From: Chloroflexota bacterium
Lineage (GTDB): Bacteria > Chloroflexota > Anaerolineae > Promineifilales > Promineifilaceae
Reading direction: 5' to 3'
DNA: 22,984 bases
Assembly (NCBI GenBank): GCA_024640485.1
Contig: JAHEEY010000012.1
Coordinates: forward strand, 1 to 22,984
Made by a program: the position numbers and the translations under genes. Shown in pieces: positions 1 to 6,153 of this stretch; positions within the stretch are counted from its first letter, which is position 1; each line of letters opens with the position of its first letter. The notes beneath the pieces are model-generated. The model ran no database searches. It was not told the DNA's origin and saw nothing but the letters and a program-made list of their open reading frames with translations.

Positions 1-565
1 CAAATAGGGTGTAATCAATCGGCGGGCCATCCAGCTCAGTAGTTGGGCGGCTCCACTCTGGCGCTTTGCTGACACTGAAGAGAACGGCGATGTCGCGGTC
101 GGCGGCGGCCGCCACCAGGTTATCCAACTCAGCGAACCGTTCTACCGAATAGCTGTCCGGGTTTGGTTGATACAGCTTCCACGACACCTGCACCTTCACC
201 CAGCCTGCTCCTAGCGACTGCAGATTGTCGAGCAGCCGAGGGATGTCCTCCTGATGCAGGTGGATCTGAACGCCGAAATCACTCCGGCTGATGGGGGCAC
301 CTTCATAGATCGGGTAGCTGGGTGTGACTGTGGGCGCTGTTGTCGGGGCGGCGGTACTCGTCCCCTGCCCGCTGGACGTCAGTGGCAGGTACAAAGAGCT
401 GGGCGTACCGGCTGCGGCTTCCGGGAGCGCGGTGGGCGCGGCCCTGGTTGATTCAGAGATGGCGGCGGGTGCTGCCGTCGGCGTGGCTGGTTGATCCGCC
501 GTCTTTTGACAGCCGAACAGCAGCAATGTGATCGTCAGCAGCAGCATGCGTGTTTGGTTAAGCAT
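1..565 (-). CDS. Secreted lipoprotein with glycosidase-like (TIM-barrel) domain, 3' end outside window
   Basis: An open frame runs from ATG at 565 (minus strand) to the window edge, 188 codons without a stop. Residues 1-19 form a short lipoprotein signal: a basic Arg6, a Leu-rich core and a lipobox ending L-F-G-C19. Residues about 20-85 are a Thr/Pro/Ala/Ser-rich linker. After it comes a folded domain starting near SRSDFGVQIHL and continuing with GAGWVKVQVSWKLYQP, the look of the first strands of a cellulase-superfamily (clan GH-A type) barrel. The catalytic Glu residues would lie beyond the edge, so activity and substrate cannot be judged. The protein should be cleaved by signal peptidase II (lspA at 16943-17542) and anchored on the outer face of the membrane. 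No Shine-Dalgarno sequence precedes the ATG; a promoter lies directly upstream. Lipoprotein call is firm; glycosidase family is inferred. Confidence 0.75.
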   Translation of the reverse strand, partial: MLNQTRMLLLTITLLLFGCQKTADQPATPTAAPAAISESTRAAPTALPEAAAGTPSSLYLPLTSSGQGTSTAAPTTAPTVTPSYPIYEGAPISRSDFGVQIHLHQEDIPRLLDNLQSLGAGWVKVQVSWKLYQPNPDSYSVERFAELDNLVAAAADRDIAVLFSVSKAPEWSRPTTELDGPPIDYTLF

Positions 566-573
566 AGCGGTCC

Positions 574-602
574 ATTCTATGGGATAACGGCTGCTAAATC
601 AA
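574..602 (-). promoter_or_regulatory. Sigma-70 type promoter of the lipoprotein gene, probably leaderless
   Basis: Minus strand TTGATT (597-602), 17-nt spacer, TAGAAT (574-579). A start about 7 nt downstream of the -10 would fall at about 567, two bases before the ATG at 565, so the mRNA would be essentially leaderless. This agrees with the lack of a ribosome binding site. Prediction from sequence only. Confidence 0.55.
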
Positions 603-636
603 TTTGCGGATAGTTTGGCGATGCTGGCTAACCCTA

Positions 637-666
637 TTGGGCAGGGGAGCCGGGGACCGCTAAAAT
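637..666 (+). promoter_or_regulatory. Possible yigZ promoter with -10 adjacent to the start codon
   Basis: TAAAAT at 661-666 lies 6 nt before the yigZ ATG (673); a weak -35 (TTGGGC, 637-642) sits 18 nt upstream of it. A typical start site would coincide with the A of the ATG. No Shine-Dalgarno sequence is visible. The weak -35 keeps confidence low. Confidence 0.35.
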
Positions 667-672
667 AACGAC

Positions 673-1332
673 ATGGCAACACGTTACCCTATCCCGGCAG
701 AAGAAGCCCGAATAGAGATTAAGGTCAAGAACTCCCGTTTCATCGCCTCTGGGGCGCCAGTCTTCAGCGTGGCGGAAGCCAAGGCGTTCGTGGCCCGCAT
801 CAAAAGTGAATTCAGCGATGCCAGCCACAATGTGCCCGCCTATCAAGTGGGGTTCGGCCCGTCGACTATCGCCCACTGCAGTGACGATGGCGAGCCGTCG
901 GGCACTTCCGGGCGGCCGGCCCTGGCAGTGCTGCAGGGGAGTGGTTTTGGCGATATCGCGGTGGTGGTCACCCGCTACTTCGGGGGCACCAAGCTGGGTA
1001 CAGGGGGGTTGGTCAGGGCATACGGCGATGCCGTTCGGGAGCTGTTGGCGGTGCTGCCGCGGGCAGAGAAGGTGCCCACCCATACGGTGATGCTTTCCCT
1101 GCCGTACAGTATCTATGAGCAGCTGAAACTGCTGGTGGCGGCGTGGAACGGCCGGCTGCTGGATGAAGTTTTCGCCGCCGACATCACCCTCACCATCCAG
1201 TTCACGGTGGAGCGGTTTGATGGTTTTCAGGATGCGCTCAGAGAGCTGTCTCACGGCAGTCTGGAGGCGGTGATCATGGAGACCAACGAAGCCACTATCA
1301 TGCCTATAGGCACTTTCAACCAAGATAGCTGA
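673..1332 (+). CDS. yigZ: YigZ / IMPACT family protein
   Basis: 219 residues, the usual length for bacterial YigZ. The N-terminal UPF0029/IMPACT domain (about 15-120) carries the family signatures: KNSRFI (19-24), SDDGEPSGTSGRP (70-82) and VVVTRYFGGTKLGTGGL (97-113). The second, ferredoxin-like domain (DUF1949 type) fills about 135-205. The cytoplasmic family is widespread; its eukaryotic relative IMPACT binds GCN1 and modulates translation stress signalling, while the bacterial role is unsettled. The ATG at 673 is chosen because homology begins soon after it and no better start exists. The gene converges on ubiB with 8 bp between the stop codons. Family is certain, function is not. Confidence 0.95.
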   Translation: MATRYPIPAEEARIEIKVKNSRFIASGAPVFSVAEAKAFVARIKSEFSDASHNVPAYQVGFGPSTIAHCSDDGEPSGTSGRPALAVLQGSGFGDIAVVVTRYFGGTKLGTGGLVRAYGDAVRELLAVLPRAEKVPTHTVMLSLPYSIYEQLKLLVAAWNGRLLDEVFAADITLTIQFTVERFDGFQDALRELSHGSLEAVIMETNEATIMPIGTFNQDS

Positions 1333-1340
1333 AGGGGCCC

Positions 1341-2996
1341 TCACTCCCCCCGATCAATCTTTCTCCCCAGGTACAGGATCGCTGCCGACAGCATGCTGGC
1401 GGCGGTGACGATGCTCCAGCTCAGCTGGCTGAGCCGACGTTCCAACCGTTCCTGGTGTTTGACCGTAGATGGATCGGGTACTGCCTGAACTTTCAGATTC
1501 CCCGATTCGGCAGCGTTCAGCAGCCGCCTGGCCTGGGCCGGTACCGCGATTGCTGATTTAGCCAGTTCCAGCAGGGCATCGAGAGTCAGCTGCCGCCCTT
1601 GCTGATCGCTGACCATGCTCTTGGCGAATTTCTCAATGTGGTACCAGGGGTTGATCTCCGGATCCAGGATTGAAACCAGCCCGGAAAGCATGCCCATCGC
1701 CCGGCCGAGATAGATGAAATCCTGGGGGATCTGAAAGGGGAAATCAAAGAGGAGATCGCGGAATTCGATGCCCAGCTCCCGGATCTCCTGAGGGTCAGGC
1801 CTGGCTAGCTCCAACAGGTTTCTGCCCCACATGCGGTCCAGGAAGACACCCTCTGCCTCGACCAGACGTTCCAGGTCGGCACTGGGCAGTAGGAAACCGA
1901 GATCGCCAAACACCTCTACCAATTGGCCCGGGTTCCGCTGGGTGGCGCTGATCAGCAGTTTGCGCAGGTTCTCGCCAGTCAAGTCTGGCACCCGTCCCAC
2001 CATGCCGAAGTCGACGAATATCAGCCAGAACGGCTTGCCCCCGGATTCGCCTTCCACTGGCCAAGGGATATCCGTTCTTGGCCGTATGAAAAGGTTTCCC
2101 GGATGAGGGTCGGCATGGAAGAATCCGGCCTCGAACACCTGGCCAAAATAGGTGTCCAGCAGGCAGGTGGCCACTTCCTTGGGATCGATCCCCGCGGCTG
2201 TCATGCGTTCGATGTCGGTGATCTTGATCGACTCCACATCTTCCAGGACGATGACCCGAGCGGTGGAATGTTCCCGGTAGACGGCAGGGATATACACACG
2301 CTGGTCATTCTGGTACATCTCGGCAAAACGTTCGGCATTGTCGGCTTCTGCTTCGTAATCCAGCTCTTCCCACAGCGTCTTGGCGAACTCTTCCATCAAT
2401 GCTGGCATGTCTGCCCGGCGCCGGATGGGACGGTAGCGCATGGTCCAACGCGCCACGACCGCCAGTGCCGCCAGGTCGGTACGGACGATCTCTTCGATAT
2501 GAGGCCTTTGAACCTTAATAATCACCGGTTCGCCCGCATCCGCGGCTGGATGGCTGGGGAGGAGAACCGCCCGGTACGCTTGCCCCAGGGAAGCGGCAGC
2601 GATGGGCTGCTCATCGATATGGCTGAAGCGGGCAGACAGTCGGCCGAGATCTGCTCTCAATACGTTCCAAATGCGATCCGCTGGTTCAGGTGGGACTTCA
2701 TCCTGCAGCCCTTGAAGCTCTTCGGTAATTTCAGGCGGTAGTACGTCCACTCGGGAGCTGAGGAACTGACCTAGCTTGATCAATACGCCGCCCATTTGCA
2801 CAGCCGTTATCCGGTAGCGGCGAGCCCACTGCCGAAACCGGTCGGGGCGTGTCTGCCGGGAATAGCTGTTGATGATCGGGATACGTCCGCCGACGATATC
2901 CCAAAGGATCAAATGGATGATTACCCGGCCGAAAAAGGTGAGAATCCGCCGGTAGCGATAGCGGTCGATGATGGGGGAGCTGTCTTCTAGTTGCAT
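1341..2996 (-). CDS. ABC1/UbiB/ADCK-family atypical protein kinase-like protein
   Basis: 551 residues with the complete UbiB-family motif set: KLGQ (74-77) followed by the QGLQDEVPP segment typical of the N-terminal extension; an Ala-rich nucleotide loop AAASLGQ (133-139) in place of a Gly-rich loop; Lys161 in IIKVQRP; ELDY (211-214); the catalytic-loop equivalent FHADPHPGN (293-301); and the metal-binding VDFG (328-331). A C-terminal hydrophobic helix (about 523-543) would anchor it to the membrane. Relatives (UbiB, COQ8, plant ABC1K) bind ATP and support quinone and other isoprenoid-lipid metabolism. A quinone-linked role is plausible because heme O synthase in the same window suggests aerobic respiration, but no ubiquinone or menaquinone gene adjoins it. 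No clear ribosome binding site precedes the ATG at 2996. Confidence 0.93.
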   Translation of the reverse strand: MQLEDSSPIIDRYRYRRILTFFGRVIIHLILWDIVGGRIPIINSYSRQTRPDRFRQWARRYRITAVQMGGVLIKLGQFLSSRVDVLPPEITEELQGLQDEVPPEPADRIWNVLRADLGRLSARFSHIDEQPIAAASLGQAYRAVLLPSHPAADAGEPVIIKVQRPHIEEIVRTDLAALAVVARWTMRYRPIRRRADMPALMEEFAKTLWEELDYEAEADNAERFAEMYQNDQRVYIPAVYREHSTARVIVLEDVESIKITDIERMTAAGIDPKEVATCLLDTYFGQVFEAGFFHADPHPGNLFIRPRTDIPWPVEGESGGKPFWLIFVDFGMVGRVPDLTGENLRKLLISATQRNPGQLVEVFGDLGFLLPSADLERLVEAEGVFLDRMWGRNLLELARPDPQEIRELGIEFRDLLFDFPFQIPQDFIYLGRAMGMLSGLVSILDPEINPWYHIEKFAKSMVSDQQGRQLTLDALLELAKSAIAVPAQARRLLNAAESGNLKVQAVPDPSTVKHQERLERRLSQLSWSIVTAASMLSAAILYLGRKIDRGE

Positions 2997-3120
2997 GGAT
3001 GTCGAAATGCTCAGACGTGTCAGGGGGCGTTAGTGGGTCTGGCTCGCACAAGGCCCACGATGATGGGTACCACATACCGTGAACTGGTTTGCCTGACGGT
3101 TCTGAAGATAGTGAAAACTG

Positions 3121-3155
3121 ATAAAAAAAGAGCTTCACCCGAAATCGGATGAAGC
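3121..3155 (-). terminator. Rho-independent terminator of tRNA-Glu
   Basis: Minus strand: a 10-bp stem (3146-3155 with 3132-3141, one G.U pair) closing a 4-nt loop, followed by a T-rich run (TCTTTTTTTAT) at 3121-3131. It begins 7 nt after the tRNA 3' end. Confidence 0.85.
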
Positions 3156-3162
3156 ATCTCCA

Positions 3163-3235
3163 TGCCCCATAGGGGACTCGAACCCCTGTTTCGGCCTTGA
3201 GAGGGCCGCGTCCTGGGCCGCTAGACGAATGGGGC
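3163..3235 (-). tRNA. tRNA-Glu, anticodon CTC
   Basis: Minus strand, 73 nt including discriminator A. The 7-bp acceptor stem GCCCCAT/ATGGGGC pairs perfectly. The anticodon arm CGGCC-CTCTCAA-GGCCG presents CTC at 3199-3201 (written on the minus strand), reading GAG. The T arm has the normal GGTTCGAGTCC core. The D arm and anticodon region resemble the E. coli tRNA-Glu sequence known to me. The 3' CCA is not encoded (ATGG follows), so it must be added by CCA-adding enzyme. The gene forms its own transcription unit between a promoter at 3250-3278 and a terminator at 3121-3155. Confidence 0.96.
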
Positions 3236-3249
3236 CTCTAGCAGCGAGA

Positions 3250-3278
3250 ATTCTAGCAAAATGACCCTTTTCTGTCAA
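3250..3278 (-). promoter_or_regulatory. tRNA-Glu promoter
   Basis: Minus strand TTGACA (3273-3278), exact 17-nt spacer, TAGAAT (3250-3255). A start near 3243 would leave a short 5' leader before the tRNA at 3235 for RNase P to remove. The -35 is a perfect consensus match and the -10 matches at 5 of 6 positions. Confidence 0.8.
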
Positions 3279-3355
3279 ATTGGCACCAGAGGAATGGAGG
3301 CCTGCGGGATGTGCCAAAGCAAGCCCAACCAGTAAACGTTACCGCAAAACTGATT

Positions 3356-3383
3356 TTGACATTTGCTTTCCTTAAAGTATAAT
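3356..3383 (+). promoter_or_regulatory. Consensus sigma-70 promoter of the DtxR-family regulator
   Basis: TTGACA (3356-3361), 16-nt spacer, TATAAT (3378-3383). Both boxes match the consensus fully. The predicted start near 3390 lies inside the inverted repeat 3381-3400, so a protein bound there would block RNA polymerase. Confidence 0.8.
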
Positions 3384-3400
3384 TTAGGCAAGACTAAATT
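3381..3400 (+). promoter_or_regulatory. Probable metalloregulator operator (inverted repeat)
   Basis: A perfect 7-6-7 inverted repeat AATTTAG-N6-CTAAATT overlaps the last bases of the -10 box and the predicted start point. The TTTAG/CTAAA half-sites resemble boxes bound by DtxR, IdeR, MntR and TroR-type repressors. The first downstream gene encodes such a regulator, so metal-dependent autorepression is the simplest reading (inference). Confidence 0.65.
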
Positions 3401-3638
3401 CAATAACCAGGGAACCTCTGGCGAGACGCAGATTCGAGTGGTTATGCGGACAGGCTTTCGAAATCATATATGCTGCAAATCGACTAGTTATGTCAATTAA
3501 AGCTCGAGGAATTGACGGCGGGCAGCCCCGTTAGGGGTGTTTCTGGCCACTCAGCCGGGTGATCATCTAGAGACATTGGCGTCAGTTGAGTTGGCGGTTT
3601 TTATTTGCGGGGTGAGCCGCCCCCGCGAGCGAGGAAAC
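3401..3638 (+). other. Long untranslated leader of the DtxR-family gene
   Basis: About 250 nt separate the predicted start point from the ATG at 3639. Visible structure: a small hairpin CCCC-gtta-GGGG (3526-3537), and two overlapping pairings just before the ribosome binding site. These are GGCGG (3593-3597) with CCGCC (3617-3621), and GCGGGG (3607-3612) with CCCCGC (3621-3626). They would form a pseudoknot or exclude each other, and the second ends 4 nt before the GAGG at 3631-3634. I do not recognise a known riboswitch class here. No convincing coding frame was seen; the best plus-strand ATG frame has only 18 codons and no ribosome binding site. Confidence 0.4.
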
Positions 3639-4331
3639 ATGGACGGACGCTTATCACAAGCATCACAGGACTACCTGAAGATAATCTATAAATTGGCCAG
3701 CCAATATGGGCGGGCAACCACCTCACAAATCGCCGAGAACCTGGAGGTGAAGCCAGCTTCGGTTACCAACATGCTGCAGAAAATGGCCCAGATAGAGCCG
3801 CCTTTGGTGAGATATAAAAAACACCAGGGAGTCAGCTTGACCCCGGCCGGCGAGGAGGCGGCCCTGGAGATGCTCAGACACCACCGTCTCATTGAGCTTT
3901 TTCTGCATGAAATCCTGGGTTATCCCTGGGATGAAGTACATGAGGAAGCGGAGCGGCTGGAACATGTGATCTCGGAGAAGATGGAGCGCCGCATGGCTGA
4001 GGTGTTGGGCAATCCCATGAGAGATCCGCATGGACAGGTGATCCCCTCTCACGATTTGGAGCTGACCGCGACCACGGAATTCCCCTTGAGCGAGCTGCGG
4101 CCGCCTCAGCGCGCGGTGATTCGGCGGGTGCACGATGAGGATGCGGATCTGCTTCGCCATCTGGAGCAGCTGGGGCTGCTCCCGCAGGCGACCTTGACCG
4201 TCTTCAAGCATGTTTCTTTTGACGGTAACTTGCATATTAAGCTGGATGATCAGGACGAGCCCATCGTCCTGGGCACGCAAATCACCAGCCAGGTGTTCGT
4301 CGATTTCGTTGCTGGTCCACAGCTGCCTTAA
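3639..4331 (+). CDS. DtxR/MntR-family metal-dependent transcriptional regulator
   Basis: 230 residues in three parts: N-terminal winged helix (about 6-68; recognition region KPASVTNMLQKM), dimerisation and metal domain (about 70-140), and a C-terminal FeoA/SH3-like domain (about 150-228). Metal ligands by alignment from memory: Asp11 (MntR Asp8 position, where DtxR has Met10), His82 and Glu86 (DtxR His79, Glu83), His101, then Glu105-x-x-Glu108-His109 where DtxR has Cys102-x-x-Glu-His. A Glu instead of Cys is the MntR-like state, suggesting manganese or a mixed Mn/Fe response, but the MntR Glu11 position is Lys here. The start at 3639 is preferred over an in-frame GTG at 3537: it has GAGG four bases upstream and begins where homology begins. 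Its own promoter carries the likely operator. No metal transporter gene is adjacent. Confidence 0.92.
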   Translation: MDGRLSQASQDYLKIIYKLASQYGRATTSQIAENLEVKPASVTNMLQKMAQIEPPLVRYKKHQGVSLTPAGEEAALEMLRHHRLIELFLHEILGYPWDEVHEEAERLEHVISEKMERRMAEVLGNPMRDPHGQVIPSHDLELTATTEFPLSELRPPQRAVIRRVHDEDADLLRHLEQLGLLPQATLTVFKHVSFDGNLHIKLDDQDEPIVLGTQITSQVFVDFVAGPQLP

Positions 4332-4351
4332 GAACGAGGCTTCTGCGCCAG

Positions 4352-5716
4352 CTAGCGCTGTCCGATGACCCGAACCTTGAACTTCATTTCCGGACCGGGG
4401 GTAGGAGCGACGCTGAGTTTCATCTGATAGTCAACCGGGTTGAGACGAAGTGTGCGCCGGTGAATTAGGGTGGCCATGCTCAGCATGATTAAAGTCTCGG
4501 CCAATCCGGCACCCAGGCAAGCGTGGGGGCCCAAACCGAACGGCGCGAAAGCGCCAGGCTGGCGGTGTTCAGCCCGAGGCTTATGGAACCGCTCGATGTC
4601 AAACACATCGGGGTCTTCATAGAATCTGGGCAGGAAATGGGACACGGTGGTGGCCATATAGAGCGGCTCCCCCTCGCGGATCTGATACCCATGGAACAAG
4701 AAATCCTGAGTGGCGTTGCGCATGGCGGCGACAGCGATGGGGTGCAGCCGCAGCGTTTCCATCAGCACGCCGTAGCTGATTGGCATTTCGTCTCGCACGG
4801 TCTTTGGGGTGATCTCGCCGCCAGCGAAAATCGCCCCAGCTTCAGCCTCTAGTTTGACCAAGATTTCGGGATGCTTCAGCAGTTCGTAGACCATGGCAGA
4901 GGTGGTGTTGGCAACGGTGTCTAGGCCGGCGAAATAAGGGCTGAGTACTTCGCTAACCAGGTCTGAATCAGGGATCAGCCCCTTGTCGGCTGCCGACGCC
5001 TGGAGCAGATCGTCCAGGAAGTAGGTGGGCGATTCCGGATCTGGCTGATGCTGATCAATGATTGATTGACCCAACGCCAGACAGCGGGCTTTGGCCCGTC
5101 GGTAGCTGGGGGCTTTCAAATAGAAAGCAGGCCGCTGTTTGGTGACCCGAACCTCTAGAACCCGTTTGATGAACGTCCGAATATCATCCACATGAGCGCC
5201 AGGCGATTGGTTCATCATCAACATCCCTAGCTGCTCAGTGACCATGCGCTGCATCGCCTGGACTACGAATACATCATTTCCCGGCTGCCACTGTTCATCC
5301 AATATCCCCTCGGTAATACGAATGAGTTCTTGAAAGCGGCCGTCGAGAGCGGAGCGGGCGAAGCCCCGTTTCATCACCCGGCGCAGCTGGGTATGGGTGT
5401 CGCCATCCTCCGATACCAGCAGCTTGGAGGCGCCAAACTCACTTACCATCCCCTGCCAGAACTCCCGTGATCGCAGCAGCTGCTTGCTGTATTTTGCCAT
5501 GAACAGATTGGCTTCTGGACCCGCCAGGACAGTATAACTGTCCTTCAAAATCTTGATCCTGAAGATCGGGCCGTACTGCTGGTACATCCTGACGAAAAAG
5601 TCTGCCGGATCCCGGGCCATGTCCAGCGCATTGCCAACGATTGGGGCACCCTTCGCCACAGGTGGAAGCGGGGCGCGGTCATTTGAAGTAATTTGTATCG
5701 CATCTACTTGATTCAT
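4352..5716 (-). CDS. Cytochrome P450
   Basis: 454 residues, soluble (no N-terminal membrane helix), usual length for a bacterial P450. Key elements are all present: I-helix oxygen-activation motif AGLDTVANTT (263-272); K-helix E320-x-x-R323 in METLRLHP; meander region IERF (374-377); and heme loop FGLGPHACLG with the axial ligand Cys400. The Thr of the I-helix and the ExxR pair are intact, so a working monooxygenase is expected. The substrate cannot be inferred; no ferredoxin, ferredoxin reductase or biosynthetic cluster sits beside it, so redox partners must come from elsewhere. It converges on the regulator gene with 20 bp between stops and diverges from the kinase-like gene at 6154. The ATG at 5716 has only a weak GGTGA-type site upstream. 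Confidence 0.95.
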   Translation of the reverse strand: MNQVDAIQITSNDRAPLPPVAKGAPIVGNALDMARDPADFFVRMYQQYGPIFRIKILKDSYTVLAGPEANLFMAKYSKQLLRSREFWQGMVSEFGASKLLVSEDGDTHTQLRRVMKRGFARSALDGRFQELIRITEGILDEQWQPGNDVFVVQAMQRMVTEQLGMLMMNQSPGAHVDDIRTFIKRVLEVRVTKQRPAFYLKAPSYRRAKARCLALGQSIIDQHQPDPESPTYFLDDLLQASAADKGLIPDSDLVSEVLSPYFAGLDTVANTTSAMVYELLKHPEILVKLEAEAGAIFAGGEITPKTVRDEMPISYGVLMETLRLHPIAVAAMRNATQDFLFHGYQIREGEPLYMATTVSHFLPRFYEDPDVFDIERFHKPRAEHRQPGAFAPFGLGPHACLGAGLAETLIMLSMATLIHRRTLRLNPVDYQMKLSVAPTPGPEMKFKVRVIGQR

Positions 5717-5723
5717 AATTGTT

Positions 5724-5898
5724 TCACCATTGGACTACGAGACTGGGGCTCTCTTCCGGGTGAAGAATGATGGCCAATCCCCAACCTGTGCCGCCAGCAT
5801 CGCGTCTCACTCACGGCGACATCGATCTCTAGCAGCTGCCAATCATATGGCGCTAACAGGCGCCGATAGCGGCTGACTCTGGCAGCCAAAGCGCGATG
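5724..5898 (-). pseudogene. Frameshifted short reading frame upstream of the P450 gene (unidentified)
   Basis: In this otherwise gene-free 350-bp gap two minus-strand frames read like protein. Frame one (from after the TAA at 5899-5901) includes RLLAPYDWQLLEIDVAVSET. Near 5805-5815 the protein-like reading moves to another frame: GGTGWGLAIILHPEESPSL and on to a TGA at 5724-5726, seven bases before the P450 ATG. A single extra base would explain the switch. Frame one itself ends in a TGA that overlaps the P450 ATG. It may be a decayed gene, a sequencing error in a small gene co-transcribed with the P450, or chance. I do not recognise the family. Confidence 0.3.
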
Positions 5899-6001
5899 TT
5901 ATACGCCTATCTGGTCAGGCTTGTTAGCAGCTTGGCTTGGTCTAGCTCCCAATTCATTGAGCCGAACGGACCAACCTGATTCGCGGCAGACTCAATACAA
6001 G

Positions 6002-6023
6002 GGCGCTGCCTAAAGCGCCTTTT
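6002..6023 (+). terminator. Weak terminator-like hairpin
   Basis: GGCGCT (6002-6007) pairs with AGCGCC (6014-6019) around a 6-nt loop, followed by TTTT. No plus-strand gene is seen upstream for it to end, so it may act on an unseen transcript, insulate the next gene, or be fortuitous. Confidence 0.3.
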
Positions 6024-6114
6024 CACAATCTATAGTGTAATTGGCAGCGGCGCCTGATAGCTAGTGTCAAATGTCATTCACGCCGGGTATTGGCAATGGG
6101 AGCTGGAAGGATTG

Positions 6115-6143
6115 TTGTCACGGTCCTCAAACCGTTCTACAAT
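6115..6143 (+). promoter_or_regulatory. Promoter of the kinase-like gene, with inverted repeat in the spacer
   Basis: TTGTCA (6115-6120), 17-nt spacer, TACAAT (6138-6143). The expected start near 6150 is about four bases before ATG 6154. A perfect inverted repeat ACGGT-N6-ACCGT (6120-6135) fills most of the spacer and could be an operator. Confidence 0.5.
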
Positions 6144-6153
6144 GATGGCCGAA

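Noticed and set aside
1923..2741. 272-codon plus-strand frame opposite ubiB
   Set aside because: All UbiB motifs are on the minus strand; the plus frame has none and a Gln/Arg/His-heavy composition.
2731..3138. 135-codon minus-strand frame upstream of and overlapping ubiB
   Set aside because: It overlaps the ubiB 5' region in another frame and runs into the tRNA terminator; no motif or ribosome binding site.
3516..3545. CCCC-gtta-GGGG hairpin as a transcription attenuator
   Set aside because: The stem is only 4 bp and the following bases (TGTTTCTGG) do not form a T-run.
3537..3638. 34-residue N-terminal extension of the DtxR-family regulator (GTG 3537)
   Set aside because: Family members begin close to the HTH; ATG 3639 has a ribosome binding site and the extension has no domain character.
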